Of a stretch of DNA of 64,000 nt, positions 1-8,237 are shown one piece after another. Every line of letters begins with the position of its first letter. The stretch's first letter is position 1. The DNA lies in contig NZ_CP032570.1 in the NCBI RefSeq assembly GCF_003626915.1, positions 1,488,001-1,552,000 on the forward strand, written 5' to 3'. Origin of the DNA: Tsuneonella amylolytica. GTDB taxonomy: Bacteria; Pseudomonadota; Alphaproteobacteria; Sphingomonadales; Sphingomonadaceae. Both the position numbers and the translations under genes were made by a program. A model generated the notes under the pieces. It did no database searches. It was not told the DNA's origin and was given only the letters and a program-made list of their open reading frames with translations.

Positions 1-1864
1 CGCCACCGGCCACGATCAGCGATCCGCGCATGTTCGCGCGCGCGGCGATCTGGCCGTTCACTTCCTCGGCCTGCCCCACCAGCCGGAAACCGCGTTGCCG
101 CCACGAGAGTTCGCCGCCCAGGCGGTGCGTGTTCTCGGACAGGCTGGCGGTGGCCCGGTAGCCAAAGTCTCCTTCGCGCAGGTCGTCCTTCTGGAAGGTC
201 GCGCCCCCGCTCGTGCGCCCGCCGTTGTGCGTTACGAATGCCGCCGCGTGGCGCTCCGGCCCGATGTTGAACGACAGGCCGATCGATGCGGCGAAGTCGC
301 GTTCGCCCGAGCCCCAGCGATATCCCGCCGAGGTATACATCCGCAGACGATTGCTGACCTGGGTCTCGAAATTCGCGCGAGCGGAGTTGGTCTGACGCGG
401 TCGGCTAAGACGAAAGCGGTCGGCGCGACTTTCTTCACGAACGAAGGAAAGTTGCGCCTGCGCCTGTGCACCCAGCCGGTAGGAGGCGTTGGCGAAGTAA
501 CGCCGGTTGAGCACCGGGTCGCCAAGCTTCGTCGCTACGTCGCGATAGCCGGCGGACGGCACGACGGCACCGGCCGCCAGCGCGAGGCGGGGCCCGACCG
601 ATTCGACAGTCGCGGACAGCAAAGTGCCGCTCGTAGCTCCCCCGTCACGGCTGTACCGAGCCTCGACCATGGCCTTGGCGAAACCGCCGACGACGAAATC
701 GGCGCGCACGCCTGCATTGAGCAGGCCGGCGGTCCACTCCCCGCTTCCCTCCACGGTCAGGACGGACGAAATCCCCCGCCTGACATATGCGGAGGCGGCG
801 AGTTGTCCGTAGTCGTTGCTGCGTTCGCCATACCGTCGCCGGACGAAACCCGCATTGACTGCGTATCCGGTCGTCGTCGGGGCCAGGAGATCGCGCGAGT
901 TGTAGAACCGCGCGGTCTGGATCGTCTCGCGCCCCAAAGTGTCGCGCAGCACAACCGACAGCTCGCCCCGTCCCGGTGCGACCGGAATGTTGCGAACCGT
1001 GAATTCACCGGGTTCGATCTTGCCGACTTCGTAGCGCCGGTCTGCACCCACGATGTCGAGGGTCGTCGGTACCGCGACCTGGCCGCTGAAGGCCGGCAGC
1101 GGAATGGTGACGAGATCGGGTCGCAGGTCGAAATCGCTGGCGATCTGCAGGCCGCCCATTCGCACCGCGCGTTGCGATTGCGACCCGGCGCTCACGAAAT
1201 CGCCCGCAGTTGCGATGATCCCCTTTTGTTCTCCAGCCCAACGGATCGCGCTGTCGAGCCGGAGGATCGCGTCCGACCTCGGCCCGGGGGATGTGGTCGC
1301 GCGCAAGCTGGTGAACGCAGCGAGATTGCCGCGGACGAGTGTTGCCTCGGCAAAGCCGCCGAGCACGCTGTCGCCTGGCGACCAGGCGGCGTTGAGGTCG
1401 TAATCGATGCGCAGGGCGAGGAGCGGCGAACTCTGTCCTTCGCGGCGCTCCTGTGCGGTCAGGTCGCGGAAGTTGCCGCCGTCGCTCTTGCGGAACAGCG
1501 CGACGGAAAGTGTCTGGCGCAACTTGTCGAAGCGCCACTCGTACACCTTGAGGTCCGACAACTTGACCGGACCCTGCACCCCCTGCGGGACGGGAAGGCC
1601 GGCGGCCCGCGCGTCACCGGCGTCGATCGCGATATCGTCTCCGGTTCCACTGAGCGAGACCATGCGCGCGCGAGCACGCCCGTCGACCACGATCTCGGAA
1701 AGACCGGGCGCGGCTTCGCTCAGCGCGACGCTCTGGACCGTCAGGTCCTTGGGAAGGGCGAAAGGATCGTCCTGCGCGCGGGCCGGGGGCCCGAGGAAAG
1801 CGGCGCCGGTGGCCGCGATCAGCGCAAGGAGATGCCTAGCTGCACACGGACGTGGGCTGGACAT
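1..1864 (-). CDS. Fimbrial outer-membrane usher protein (partial, C-terminus beyond left edge)
   Basis: An uninterrupted minus-strand frame runs from an ATG at 1864 to the left edge (about 621 codons), so the stop lies outside the window. The N-terminus is a signal peptide (basic MSSPRPCAARH, hydrophobic LLALIAATGAAFLG, cleavage near ARAQ). The rest is beta-strand rich and resembles the usher barrel that exports chaperone-bound pilins through the outer membrane. The start overlaps the upstream chaperone gene by 29 bases, so the two are translationally coupled. The assignment rests on beta-rich sequence plus its place beside a periplasmic chaperone and two spore-coat-U pilins, as in Csu-type pili. 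Long antisense frames here are shadows. Csu ushers are usually about 780-800 aa, so roughly three quarters is present. Confidence 0.82.
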   Translation of the reverse strand, partial: MSSPRPCAARHLLALIAATGAAFLGPPARAQDDPFALPKDLTVQSVALSEAAPGLSEIVVDGRARARMVSLSGTGDDIAIDAGDARAAGLPVPQGVQGPVKLSDLKVYEWRFDKLRQTLSVALFRKSDGGNFRDLTAQERREGQSSPLLALRIDYDLNAAWSPGDSVLGGFAEATLVRGNLAAFTSLRATTSPGPRSDAILRLDSAIRWAGEQKGIIATAGDFVSAGSQSQRAVRMGGLQIASDFDLRPDLVTIPLPAFSGQVAVPTTLDIVGADRRYEVGKIEPGEFTVRNIPVAPGRGELSVVLRDTLGRETIQTARFYNSRDLLAPTTTGYAVNAGFVRRRYGERSNDYGQLAASAYVRRGISSVLTVEGSGEWTAGLLNAGVRADFVVGGFAKAMVEARYSRDGGATSGTLLSATVESVGPRLALAAGAVVPSAGYRDVATKLGDPVLNRRYFANASYRLGAQAQAQLSFVREESRADRFRLSRPRQTNSARANFETQVSNRLRMYTSAGYRWGSGERDFAASIGLSFNIGPERHAAAFVTHNGGRTSGGATFQKDDLREGDFGYRATASLSENTHRLGGELSWRQRGFRLVGQAEEVNGQIAARANMRGSLIVAGG

Positions 1865-2609
1865 CGACCGTCTGGTTGTCGATCATCGCGGTGACGCGCA
1901 CCGCCCCTTTCGAACAACCACTTTCGATTGGCCAGGCGATCGTCGAGTTGCCCTGCACGTAGCGGAGCACGTTGCTGCCCACTTGGACCGGTTGCCCTCC
2001 CGCGGTCACCGTCAGGTTGGCGATGCGCGCCGTGCGGCCGCCGGTATTGGCGAGCACGAGGCGATCGTCCTGCACCCGCCAGGCAAGCTGCTCGGGGGTG
2101 GCCGTGTCCCGATCGAGGAACACCGGCAGAGTGAAGCGAATCCGCGCTTCGGCCTGGCCGTCGCGCGCTAGGGTCGGGTCGGGCAACTGGTCGACAGCCA
2201 GCCTGAACCGTTTTTCGCCGGGCGAGCCCGCACCCTTGCGCAGGACGCGAACGATCTGGGTTTCACCCGGCGGGATCATCGAAATGGACGGAGAAATGGT
2301 GAGTTCACTGCTCGGCGCGTACTTGTCCTCGCCATCCGCCTGCGACCAGGCGAAGAGGCGGGACTGCACCGCTAGCTCGCGCACCGATTCGTTGGTGAGA
2401 TAGACCGTGGCCCCGTTGGCGCCACGGTCGAATTCGATGCGGAGCGGCGTGATGCTCAGCGCCGCACCGGTCGGCGACACCGGCGCGTTTACGCCAATGT
2501 CGCTGGCGCCGGCCGTCAGAGCCGCCGGTGCGAGGAAGAACGATCCGCCCGCCGCGGAGAGCGCGAGCTTGCACAGGGTGTTGGCGCGGCGGATCATTCT
2601 TCTCTCCAT
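1836..2609 (-). CDS. Periplasmic fimbrial chaperone
   Basis: 257 aa. After a signal peptide (MERRMIRRANTLCKL, then a hydrophobic stretch ending near LTAGA), the protein has the PapD-like two-Ig fold pattern: an early strand with PLRIEFDRG and YLTNES, a middle segment with MIPPGETQIVRVLR (the family position for the conserved Arg/Lys cleft and a P-G-x-x-Q-x-x-R motif), and a C-terminal domain. It would hold the pilins by donor-strand complementation and hand them to the usher. It sits between pilin (4 bases upstream) and usher (29-base overlap). A second in-frame ATG at 2597 is possible, but the longer form still gives a normal signal peptide. Confidence 0.85.
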   Translation of the reverse strand: MERRMIRRANTLCKLALSAAGGSFFLAPAALTAGASDIGVNAPVSPTGAALSITPLRIEFDRGANGATVYLTNESVRELAVQSRLFAWSQADGEDKYAPSSELTISPSISMIPPGETQIVRVLRKGAGSPGEKRFRLAVDQLPDPTLARDGQAEARIRFTLPVFLDRDTATPEQLAWRVQDDRLVLANTGGRTARIANLTVTAGGQPVQVGSNVLRYVQGNSTIAWPIESGCSKGAVRVTAMIDNQTVDVQPTSVCS

Positions 2610-2613
2610 CAGG

Positions 2614-3105
2614 TCAGTAGTTGAGGGTGACGACCACTTGGTCCTTGTACCCCCCGGCCGGCTTCGACGCCTGCGCGGGTACGGTGCCCCACAGGGTCAT
2701 CGGCTGGTCGGCACCGGTCCCGACGCCCGAGACGCCGGTGGTCGGGGTCCATTCGGTGGTGCGGGCGGTCGTGGTGTAGACGTTGTAGTTGATGAGGTGC
2801 GTCGCGCTCGAGGCATCGACGAACTTCAGCTTCCGCTGCGTGGTCGACCCGGCGTTCTGGCCGTAGTCGACGAACACCGTGTACGGCGCGTTGAGCGTGC
2901 AGTTGACGAGCGTCGGCGAACTGCCGTTGGTGGCAGCGGTGAAATCGCTGATCGCAGGGAACGCGAGGGCTTCGGCCTTCACGCTGCAGGAATTGGTGAC
3001 CTGTAGGAGGACGTCGACGGTGCCCGAGGCGGTCTGACCGGCGGCGAGGGCGGGCGAAGCGACAGCGGCGGTGGCCGCGGCGGCGATGATAGCAATCTTG
3101 CGCAT
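2614..3105 (-). CDS. Spore coat U domain pilin, probable major subunit
   Basis: 163 aa with a clear signal peptide (MRKIAIIAAAATAAVASPALA). The mature protein begins with a segment rich in small and beta-branched residues, then VTNSCSVKAEAL and NCTLNAPYTVFVDYG, the two-cysteine pattern of the SCPU domain found in Csu-type (sigma-class) pilins. The C-terminus ends in VVVTLNY, typical of subunits whose last strand packs against the chaperone. It heads the pilin-chaperone-usher run and follows a 221-base gap, so it may have its own promoter. Confidence 0.85.
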   Translation of the reverse strand: MRKIAIIAAAATAAVASPALAAGQTASGTVDVLLQVTNSCSVKAEALAFPAISDFTAATNGSSPTLVNCTLNAPYTVFVDYGQNAGSTTQRKLKFVDASSATHLINYNVYTTTARTTEWTPTTGVSGVGTGADQPMTLWGTVPAQASKPAGGYKDQVVVTLNY

Positions 3106-3326
3106 GGTTCTTAGATCCCCAAAAAAATGCTGGCTTCCAAACTTGCCGTCATGGCCATTGCGCCAGCACTAGTTGCAGAATTGCTAATGGTTACGCGGAT
3201 TTCTGCGTCGCATTACGCAGAGTTACCTAGGGTTTCATGGTTAACGATCGGTAAAAGCGCCGATGGTTTTTAACCAAGGGCTGTGGACAAAGGTTTGAGG
3301 CGCGTACCCAAGCGCATCACCTTTGC
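3106..3326 (-). promoter_or_regulatory. Intergenic region between the two pilin genes, probable pilin promoter region
   Basis: A 221-base stretch, markedly more AT-rich than its surroundings, separates the two pilin genes. It holds an A7 run near the pilin start, a CTGCG/CGCAG hairpin on the minus strand, and a TTAA-N7-TAAA element at 3241-3255 that resembles a CtrA box with one mismatch. I cannot fix -35 and -10 elements with confidence. The base composition and position suggest the main pilin gene is transcribed from here. Confidence 0.35.
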
Positions 3327-3854
3327 TCAGAAGTCAACGACCACCGTCACCGTATCCTGGTACGGCGCCTCGCGTACGTTCTTCAGTGAAGCTTCGCCGT
3401 AGATCGTTATCGTCTCGAGGCCGAGCACGCCCGTCAATCCGGCCAGGCGTTCGGTCGGACCCATGCCCCACGGAAGGAGGTATGCGGGGTCGCGGTATAG
3501 CCGGTAATCGGCGTACCAGACCTGGCCCTCGGCCTGCCCGCCCCACATGCGGCGGGTCGTGCCGTCCCAGTTGAGGCCGTTGTCGATGCCGACCGTATAG
3601 ATCGTGCCGGGGCTGCAGCGGAACGAAACGTTCACCGAAGCACGCTTCGTTTTCTCGCGAGCCGTGGCGGTACCGAACACAAGCGGCTTGGTGATCAAGC
3701 GGCACGAGCTGAGGACGGTTGCGTAGACTTCAACGGTGTTCGTCGTGCGGTTCCCGGCTGCATGGGCGGGCGCGGTCGTCAACGCGCACAGTCCCGCCGT
3801 CGCCGCAATTGCGCAGCGCCGAATCGATACCCAAGAAAGGCGGATCACCCCCAT
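3327..3854 (-). CDS. Spore coat U domain protein, second pilin subunit
   Basis: 175 aa. A signal peptide (basic start MGVIRLSWVSIRRC, hydrophobic core ending near PAHAAG) precedes an SCPU-like domain with VLSSCRLITKPLVFG, SFRCSPGTIYTVGID and a terminal beta strand TVTVVVDF. It is similar in layout to the downstream pilin but clearly diverged, so it is probably a minor or tip subunit of the same pilus. It is separated from the other pilus genes by 221 bases and may be transcribed separately. Confidence 0.8.
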   Translation of the reverse strand: MGVIRLSWVSIRRCAIAATAGLCALTTAPAHAAGNRTTNTVEVYATVLSSCRLITKPLVFGTATAREKTKRASVNVSFRCSPGTIYTVGIDNGLNWDGTTRRMWGGQAEGQVWYADYRLYRDPAYLLPWGMGPTERLAGLTGVLGLETITIYGEASLKNVREAPYQDTVTVVVDF

Positions 3855-3923
3855 TGGCCAGCGCCTCTAGGGGATATTGCTTACCGGCTCTTTAAGGCTG
3901 CCGCACGCCTGATTGGCGGCGCT

Positions 3924-4919
3924 TCAAATATCGCCCCCAGTAAGTCTCTGACAAACAAGGTCAAGTTGATCGAGCGTTCGGTAGCGGATCGTTACGGCAC
4001 CCGAGCGCGGGTCTGCATCGGTCTTAATCCGCACGTTGAGTCCGAGGAACTCCTCGAGGTGGCGTTGCACGGCCGCGATGTCGGCATCTTTGACCGGATC
4101 GCGGGCCGATCGGGTTAGAGCGCGCGCGCCGCCCCTGCCCTCCTCCTTCGATTGGTCGCTATTCCTTCGCGCAAGTTTCTCGACGTCGCGGACGGATAGC
4201 GATTCGCGAACAGCGCGTTGCGCCAGTTCAGCGGCGTGCTCGTTGCCGATCAGCGCGCGGGCGTGACCCATCGAAAGAGCCCCGTCTTCCACCATGGCGA
4301 GAACTGCTTCGGGTAATTGGAGAAGGCGCTGCAGGTTCGCAACGTGGCTGCGCGACTTGTCGACGAGCTTGGCGATTTCGGCTTGGGTCATGCCCTCGCC
4401 TTCCGCCAGGCGATGGTACGCCCTGCCCTCTTCGACCGGGTTGAGATCCTCTCGTTGCAGGTTCTCGATGAGAGCCAGCGCCTTGACCTCTCGCTCGTCG
4501 AGATCGCGGACCAGGGCGGGTATTTCATGCAGCCGGGCCTTCTGCGCCGCGCGCCAGCGGCGCTCGCCGGCGACCAGCTGGTATCGCCCGCCCGCGAGCG
4601 GACGTACGATGATAGGCTGGATGACCCCGCGCTGCGCGATCGACGCTGCGAGCTCCTCGAGAGCCGCGTCGTCGAACCGTGTTCGCGGCTGGCCCGGCAA
4701 TGGTTCGATCGCGGAGATTGCCAGCGACGCGAGCCCGGATGGCGCAATCGCTGAACGGGGTCCACCCTCCTCAGTTTCAGCGGCGCCGCCCTTTACAAGC
4801 GGCTCCTCGCGGCGCGTTTCGCCCAAGAGCGCACCCAGTCCCTTGCCAAGGCGCTTGCGACTGTCGTCCTTCGGCCGTTCGGGGATCGAGAAACGAATCG
4901 GATCGGTGGGTTGGCTCAT
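3924..4919 (-). CDS. parB: Chromosome partitioning protein ParB
   Basis: 331 aa CTPase and DNA-binding protein that loads at parS and spreads to form the partition complex. Visible features: the early KRLGKGLGALLG segment typical of chromosomal ParB, LPGQPRTRFD, the CTP-binding GERRWRA motif around residue 115, and a helix-turn-helix around residues 165-190 (MTQAEIAKLVDKSRSHVANL). The C-terminal dimer domain ends in QRLTGGDI. The start at 4919 overlaps the parA stop in an ATGA arrangement; a longer frame upstream reads into parA and lacks support. Four matching parS-like palindromes lie in this operon. Confidence 0.96.
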   Translation of the reverse strand: MSQPTDPIRFSIPERPKDDSRKRLGKGLGALLGETRREEPLVKGGAAETEEGGPRSAIAPSGLASLAISAIEPLPGQPRTRFDDAALEELAASIAQRGVIQPIIVRPLAGGRYQLVAGERRWRAAQKARLHEIPALVRDLDEREVKALALIENLQREDLNPVEEGRAYHRLAEGEGMTQAEIAKLVDKSRSHVANLQRLLQLPEAVLAMVEDGALSMGHARALIGNEHAAELAQRAVRESLSVRDVEKLARRNSDQSKEEGRGGARALTRSARDPVKDADIAAVQRHLEEFLGLNVRIKTDADPRSGAVTIRYRTLDQLDLVCQRLTGGDI

Positions 4920-5692
4920 GCAGCCCTCCTCTCTTCCGGCAGCCGCCCGATCAGCTCGCGTGCGAGTGCCATGTAGGCGCGACTGCCCGCGCAATTATGA
5001 TCGTAGACCAGGGCCGGTAGGCCATGGCTAGGTGCTTCCGAAAGACGGACGTTTCGCGGAATGACCGATTCGAATACGAGCCCACCCAGGCAATCGCGCA
5101 CATCATCGGCGACCTGATCGGTCAAGCGGTTACGTCGGTCGAACATGGTCAAGACGATTCCAATGATGCCCAATTCGGAATTGAAACGCTGTTGGACCCG
5201 CTCCACCGTCTGCAGGAGCTGACTCAGGCCTTCGAGGGCAAAGAATTCGCATTGGAGCGGCACCAACAGCGTGTCGGCTGCACCCAACGCGTTAAGCGTG
5301 AGAAGACCGAGCGACGGCGGACAGTCGATAAACGCTATGTCGTGGCCTCGATGGCCTTCCAAAGCGCTGGTCAACCTTGCAGTTCGGTCGTCGACGGATA
5401 CGAGTTCGACCTCGGCGCCGGACAGATCGACCGTTGCGGGAACTAAATCGAGACCGGGGATTGAAGTAGGCTGGATGCACTCCATCAGAGATGCGCCGTC
5501 CACAAGGAGCTCGTAACTGGAGCGCTCCCGATCCGCGGTTCCGACTCCCATGCCCGTCGATGCGTTACCCTGAGGATCGAGGTCGATCAGTAAGGTTTTC
5601 CAACCCGTCGCTGCCATCGCCGTAGCGATGTTTATGGCGGTTGTGGTCTTACCCACCCCCCCTTTCTGGTTGGCGATCGCGATCGTAATCAT
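4916..5692 (-). CDS. parA: Chromosome partitioning ATPase ParA
   Basis: 258 aa. A deviant Walker A motif KGGVGKTTTAINIA (residues 10-23), switch I around DLDPQGNAS and a Walker B region at FIDCPPSLG identify a Soj/ParA-type ATPase, which forms the nucleoid gradient that moves ParB-parS after origin duplication. It overlaps rsmG upstream and parB downstream by four bases each, inside the mnmE-mnmG-rsmG-parA-parB run. Length is normal. Confidence 0.97.
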   Translation of the reverse strand: MITIAIANQKGGVGKTTTAINIATAMAATGWKTLLIDLDPQGNASTGMGVGTADRERSSYELLVDGASLMECIQPTSIPGLDLVPATVDLSGAEVELVSVDDRTARLTSALEGHRGHDIAFIDCPPSLGLLTLNALGAADTLLVPLQCEFFALEGLSQLLQTVERVQQRFNSELGIIGIVLTMFDRRNRLTDQVADDVRDCLGGLVFESVIPRNVRLSEAPSHGLPALVYDHNCAGSRAYMALARELIGRLPEERRAA

Positions 5693-6321
5693 ATTGCCTT
5701 CGCCTCCAGGCCTTTACCGACGATTATCCCCGCATCGGGGTCGGTGACCGATTGTTCCACGTGGAACAACGATCTTAGTCGAGGGGGTAGTTCTGCTACT
5801 TCCTGCGCCGCGGATCGGCCTTTGGGCAACAACCATATCGTGTCGGGTGTGGAAAAGCGCGCAGCTAGGCGCACAAGTTTAGTCAGTGGCGCGAAAGCCC
5901 GCGCCGAAATCACCGAAACGGGAATTGGATCCAGTGTTTCGAGGCGAGCCCCACGGACAACGCAATTGGGCAAATTGAGAGAAGCAATCTGACCCTTCAG
6001 CCACTCAATTCGCTTTGCTCTCGACTCCACAAGGATGATCTCGGCGTCCTCCCGCGCGATGGCCATCACGAGCCCGGGAAGGCCCGCGCCGGTCCCAAGA
6101 TCGATCCATGGGCCAAGGGTTTCACGTGGAACGAACCGTGCGAGTTGCAAGCTGTCCACAATGTGTCTTTGCCAAACACTATTGAGGCTTTGCGCCGATA
6201 CGAGGTTCTGTTTCTTATTCTCTGTTTGTAGGGCTGTGACGAACGATGCCAGCTTGCGCTGGACGGCATCGCTATGGTGCTCGCCTACGAAGGTTAGCGC
6301 ATCTTCCTCGCTAGAAATCAT
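5689..6321 (-). CDS. rsmG: 16S rRNA (guanine527-N7)-methyltransferase RsmG (GidB)
   Basis: 210 aa. The SAM-binding loop [15 protein letters not shown] (around residues 93-107) and [11 protein letters not shown] match RsmG, which methylates G527 of 16S rRNA. The gene overlaps mnmG and parA by four bases each. Two parS-like palindromes are embedded in it. The one at 5753-5768 encodes part of the segment FHVEQ near the C-terminus, so the DNA is under both coding and centromere constraint. Confidence 0.96.
   Translation of the reverse strand: MISSEEDALTFVGEHHSDAVQRKLASFVTALQTENKKQNLVSAQSLNSVWQRHIVDSLQLARFVPRETLGPWIDLGTGAGLPGLVMAIAREDAEIILVESRAKRIEWLKGQIASLNLPNCVVRGARLETLDPIPVSVISARAFAPLTKLVRLAARFSTPDTIWLLPKGRSAAQEVAELPPRLRSLFHVEQSVTDPDAGIIVGKGLEAKAI
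5753..5768. promoter_or_regulatory. parS: parS site 1 (perfect palindrome)
   Basis: TGTTCCACGTGGAACA is a perfect 16-bp palindrome, extending to 18 bp with the flanking T and A. It matches the ParB-binding consensus (GTTYCACGTGRAAC core). It lies inside the 3' part of rsmG, less than 1 kb from parB. Confidence 0.93.
6118..6133. promoter_or_regulatory. parS: parS-like site 2 (outer base pair differs)
   Basis: GGTTTCACGTGGAACG keeps the core GTTYCACGTGRAAC, but both outermost bases differ from the T...A of the consensus. It lies inside rsmG. It is probably a lower-affinity ParB site or a decaying copy. Confidence 0.65.
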
Positions 6322-8168
6322 GCTTCCAATAGTCTCTTGGAATGCACCATAAGTGCGGCCAGCGCTGTTGGGGTAACGCCCCGGATACGACCGGCATCGG
6401 CCAACGTCGCGGGACGAGATGCACTCAGTCGCTCGACCATTTCATTCGAAAGACCTGGAATGGACTCATATGCAAGACCGTCCGGAATCTTCAGAGCTCC
6501 ACTCGCTTTCAAGTCCCGAATTTCCGCGTCCTGCCGAGCGACGTATGGAGCGTAGCGCGCATCCTCGACAATTTCGTCCAGTAATTCGTGGTCACTTTGT
6601 TTCGACCCCGGAAAAACTCCCCTGAAAGACGCAGGATCCGCTTCAAGTTGCCCTAACCAAGTGCCGAGCGGCCGCGCCGACGCGCAGGGGGCAACATCTA
6701 TACCGAGTTTTGCCAGCTCATTTGATGTCCGCATCCTTCGTGCAAAACTGTTCCACGTGGAACGTCGTTCTTCCCGACCTCGAAACCACCGGGCTCGCTC
6801 CTCCCCAAGACAACCCGAAGCTGCGGCAACAGGTGAAAGCCTAGTCGTCGCGTTATTGGCGCGAAGCCTCAGTCGATATTCGGCGCGGGAAGTTAGCATC
6901 CGATACGGCTCGTTGACCCCATGAAGGGTCAGATCGTCCACCATTACTGCGATGTACGAATTCGAACGGTCCATGGCAGCCGGCGCCTGGCCCTGGATCG
7001 CCGCGGCGGCAGCTTGCCCTGCGACCAGCCCCTGCGCGGCGGCCTCCTCGTAGCCCGTGGTCCCGTTGATCTGCCCTGCGCAGTACAATCCCGGAATGGC
7101 ACCAACTTGAAGCGAGTGATCGAGAGCGCGGGGATCGATGTGATCGTATTCGACCGCGTACCCGGCAACCACCATCTCTACCTCTTCGAGACCCTCCAAC
7201 GTTTTCAGCATAGCCAACTGGATATCCACCGGGAGCGAGGTGCTGATCCCATTCGGATAAACCAGGTGTGTGTTCAGACCTTCGGGTTCCAAGAACACCT
7301 GATGGCCGTCCCTGTCTCCGAAGCGGTGAATCTTGTCCTCGATCGAGGGACAATAACGCGGACCGGCGGCACCAATCGCGCCACTGAATAGGGGAGACCG
7401 ATCGAGACCCCCACGGATGATCGCGTGAGTCTCGGCGTTGGTGCGCGTGATCGCACAGGCCAGCTGGGGATTGCCTCTCCGCTCGGTGAGCGGCGACATC
7501 GTCCATTGTTCGATGTCCGACGGTTGTTCGACCAGTCGCGCCCAATCGATCGAACGCCCATCGAGGCGGGGCGGCGTACCCGTCTTCAAACGCGCCATCG
7601 GCAGGGCGGAGTCGCGCAATTGCGCCGCCAGACGGTGCGCCGCGCCCTCACCGATCCGGCCACCGCTCAAACGTTCCTCCCCCCGGAACATCTTACCGCC
7701 CAAGAAGGTCCCCGTACAAAGAACGACGCGCGGCGCTTCGAGCCGTGTCCCATCTGCCAGATCGAGACCGGCAACCCGACCGCTTACCAGCACAAGCCCT
7801 GCCGCTTCTCCCTCGATAATGGTGAGATCGCCCTGCTTCGCCAGCAGTTGCTGAACTGCTGCCTTAAACAAGCGACGGTCCGCCTGGATGCGTGGGCCCC
7901 AGACCGCACTCCCCTTCGATCGATTGAGCATCCGGTAATGGATCGCGGCCGCATCGGCAGCGCGCGCGATGATCCCGTCGAACGCGTCGACTTCGCGAAC
8001 CAGATGCCCCTTACCCAGACCGCCGATGGCCGGGTTACAGCTCATCGCACCGACCGTCTCGCGATCGAAGGTAACGAGGCCAACACGCACACCCATCCGG
8101 GCCGCGACTGCGGCGGCCTCGACACCGGCGTGGCCACCCCCAACGACAAGAACATCGAATTTCGACAT
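6318..8168 (-). CDS. mnmG: tRNA uridine-5-carboxymethylaminomethyl(34) synthesis enzyme MnmG (GidA)
   Basis: 616 aa FAD-dependent partner of MnmE in wobble-uridine modification. The FAD motif [19 protein letters not shown] (residues 6-24) and [19 protein letters not shown] (around 42-60, containing the conserved cysteine) are clear. The C-terminal domain contains [13 protein letters not shown] and [11 protein letters not shown]. The ATG at 8168 is chosen because the frame upstream offers only a TTG at 8204. parS site 3 lies inside this gene and parS site 4 in the gap to mnmE. The gene overlaps rsmG by four bases. Confidence 0.96.
   Translation of the reverse strand: MSKFDVLVVGGGHAGVEAAAVAARMGVRVGLVTFDRETVGAMSCNPAIGGLGKGHLVREVDAFDGIIARAADAAAIHYRMLNRSKGSAVWGPRIQADRRLFKAAVQQLLAKQGDLTIIEGEAAGLVLVSGRVAGLDLADGTRLEAPRVVLCTGTFLGGKMFRGEERLSGGRIGEGAAHRLAAQLRDSALPMARLKTGTPPRLDGRSIDWARLVEQPSDIEQWTMSPLTERRGNPQLACAITRTNAETHAIIRGGLDRSPLFSGAIGAAGPRYCPSIEDKIHRFGDRDGHQVFLEPEGLNTHLVYPNGISTSLPVDIQLAMLKTLEGLEEVEMVVAGYAVEYDHIDPRALDHSLQVGAIPGLYCAGQINGTTGYEEAAAQGLVAGQAAAAAIQGQAPAAMDRSNSYIAVMVDDLTLHGVNEPYRMLTSRAEYRLRLRANNATTRLSPVAAASGCLGEERARWFRGREERRSTWNSFARRMRTSNELAKLGIDVAPCASARPLGTWLGQLEADPASFRGVFPGSKQSDHELLDEIVEDARYAPYVARQDAEIRDLKASGALKIPDGLAYESIPGLSNEMVERLSASRPATLADAGRIRGVTPTALAALMVHSKRLLEA
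6749..6764. promoter_or_regulatory. parS: parS site 3
   Basis: TGTTCCACGTGGAACG matches the palindrome at 15 of 16 positions (last A is G). It lies inside mnmG, where it encodes the segment STWNSF. Confidence 0.85.
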
Positions 8169-8221
8169 GCAGGACCCGATACCGGGAACGGAATCGCCGG
8201 TCAAAGGCTGAGGGCGACGGT

Positions 8222-8237
8222 TGTTCCACGTGGAACA
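8222..8237. promoter_or_regulatory. parS: parS site 4 (perfect palindrome)
   Basis: TGTTCCACGTGGAACA sits in the short mnmE-mnmG gap, abutting the mnmE stop codon at 8238-8240. Identical to site 1, and the only copy outside a coding sequence. Confidence 0.93.

Noticed and set aside
95-1894. 600-codon open frame on the plus strand antisense to the usher
   Set aside because: Arg/Ala-rich shadow of a high-GC gene. The minus-strand frame has a signal peptide and operon context; the plus-strand product has no coherent fold.
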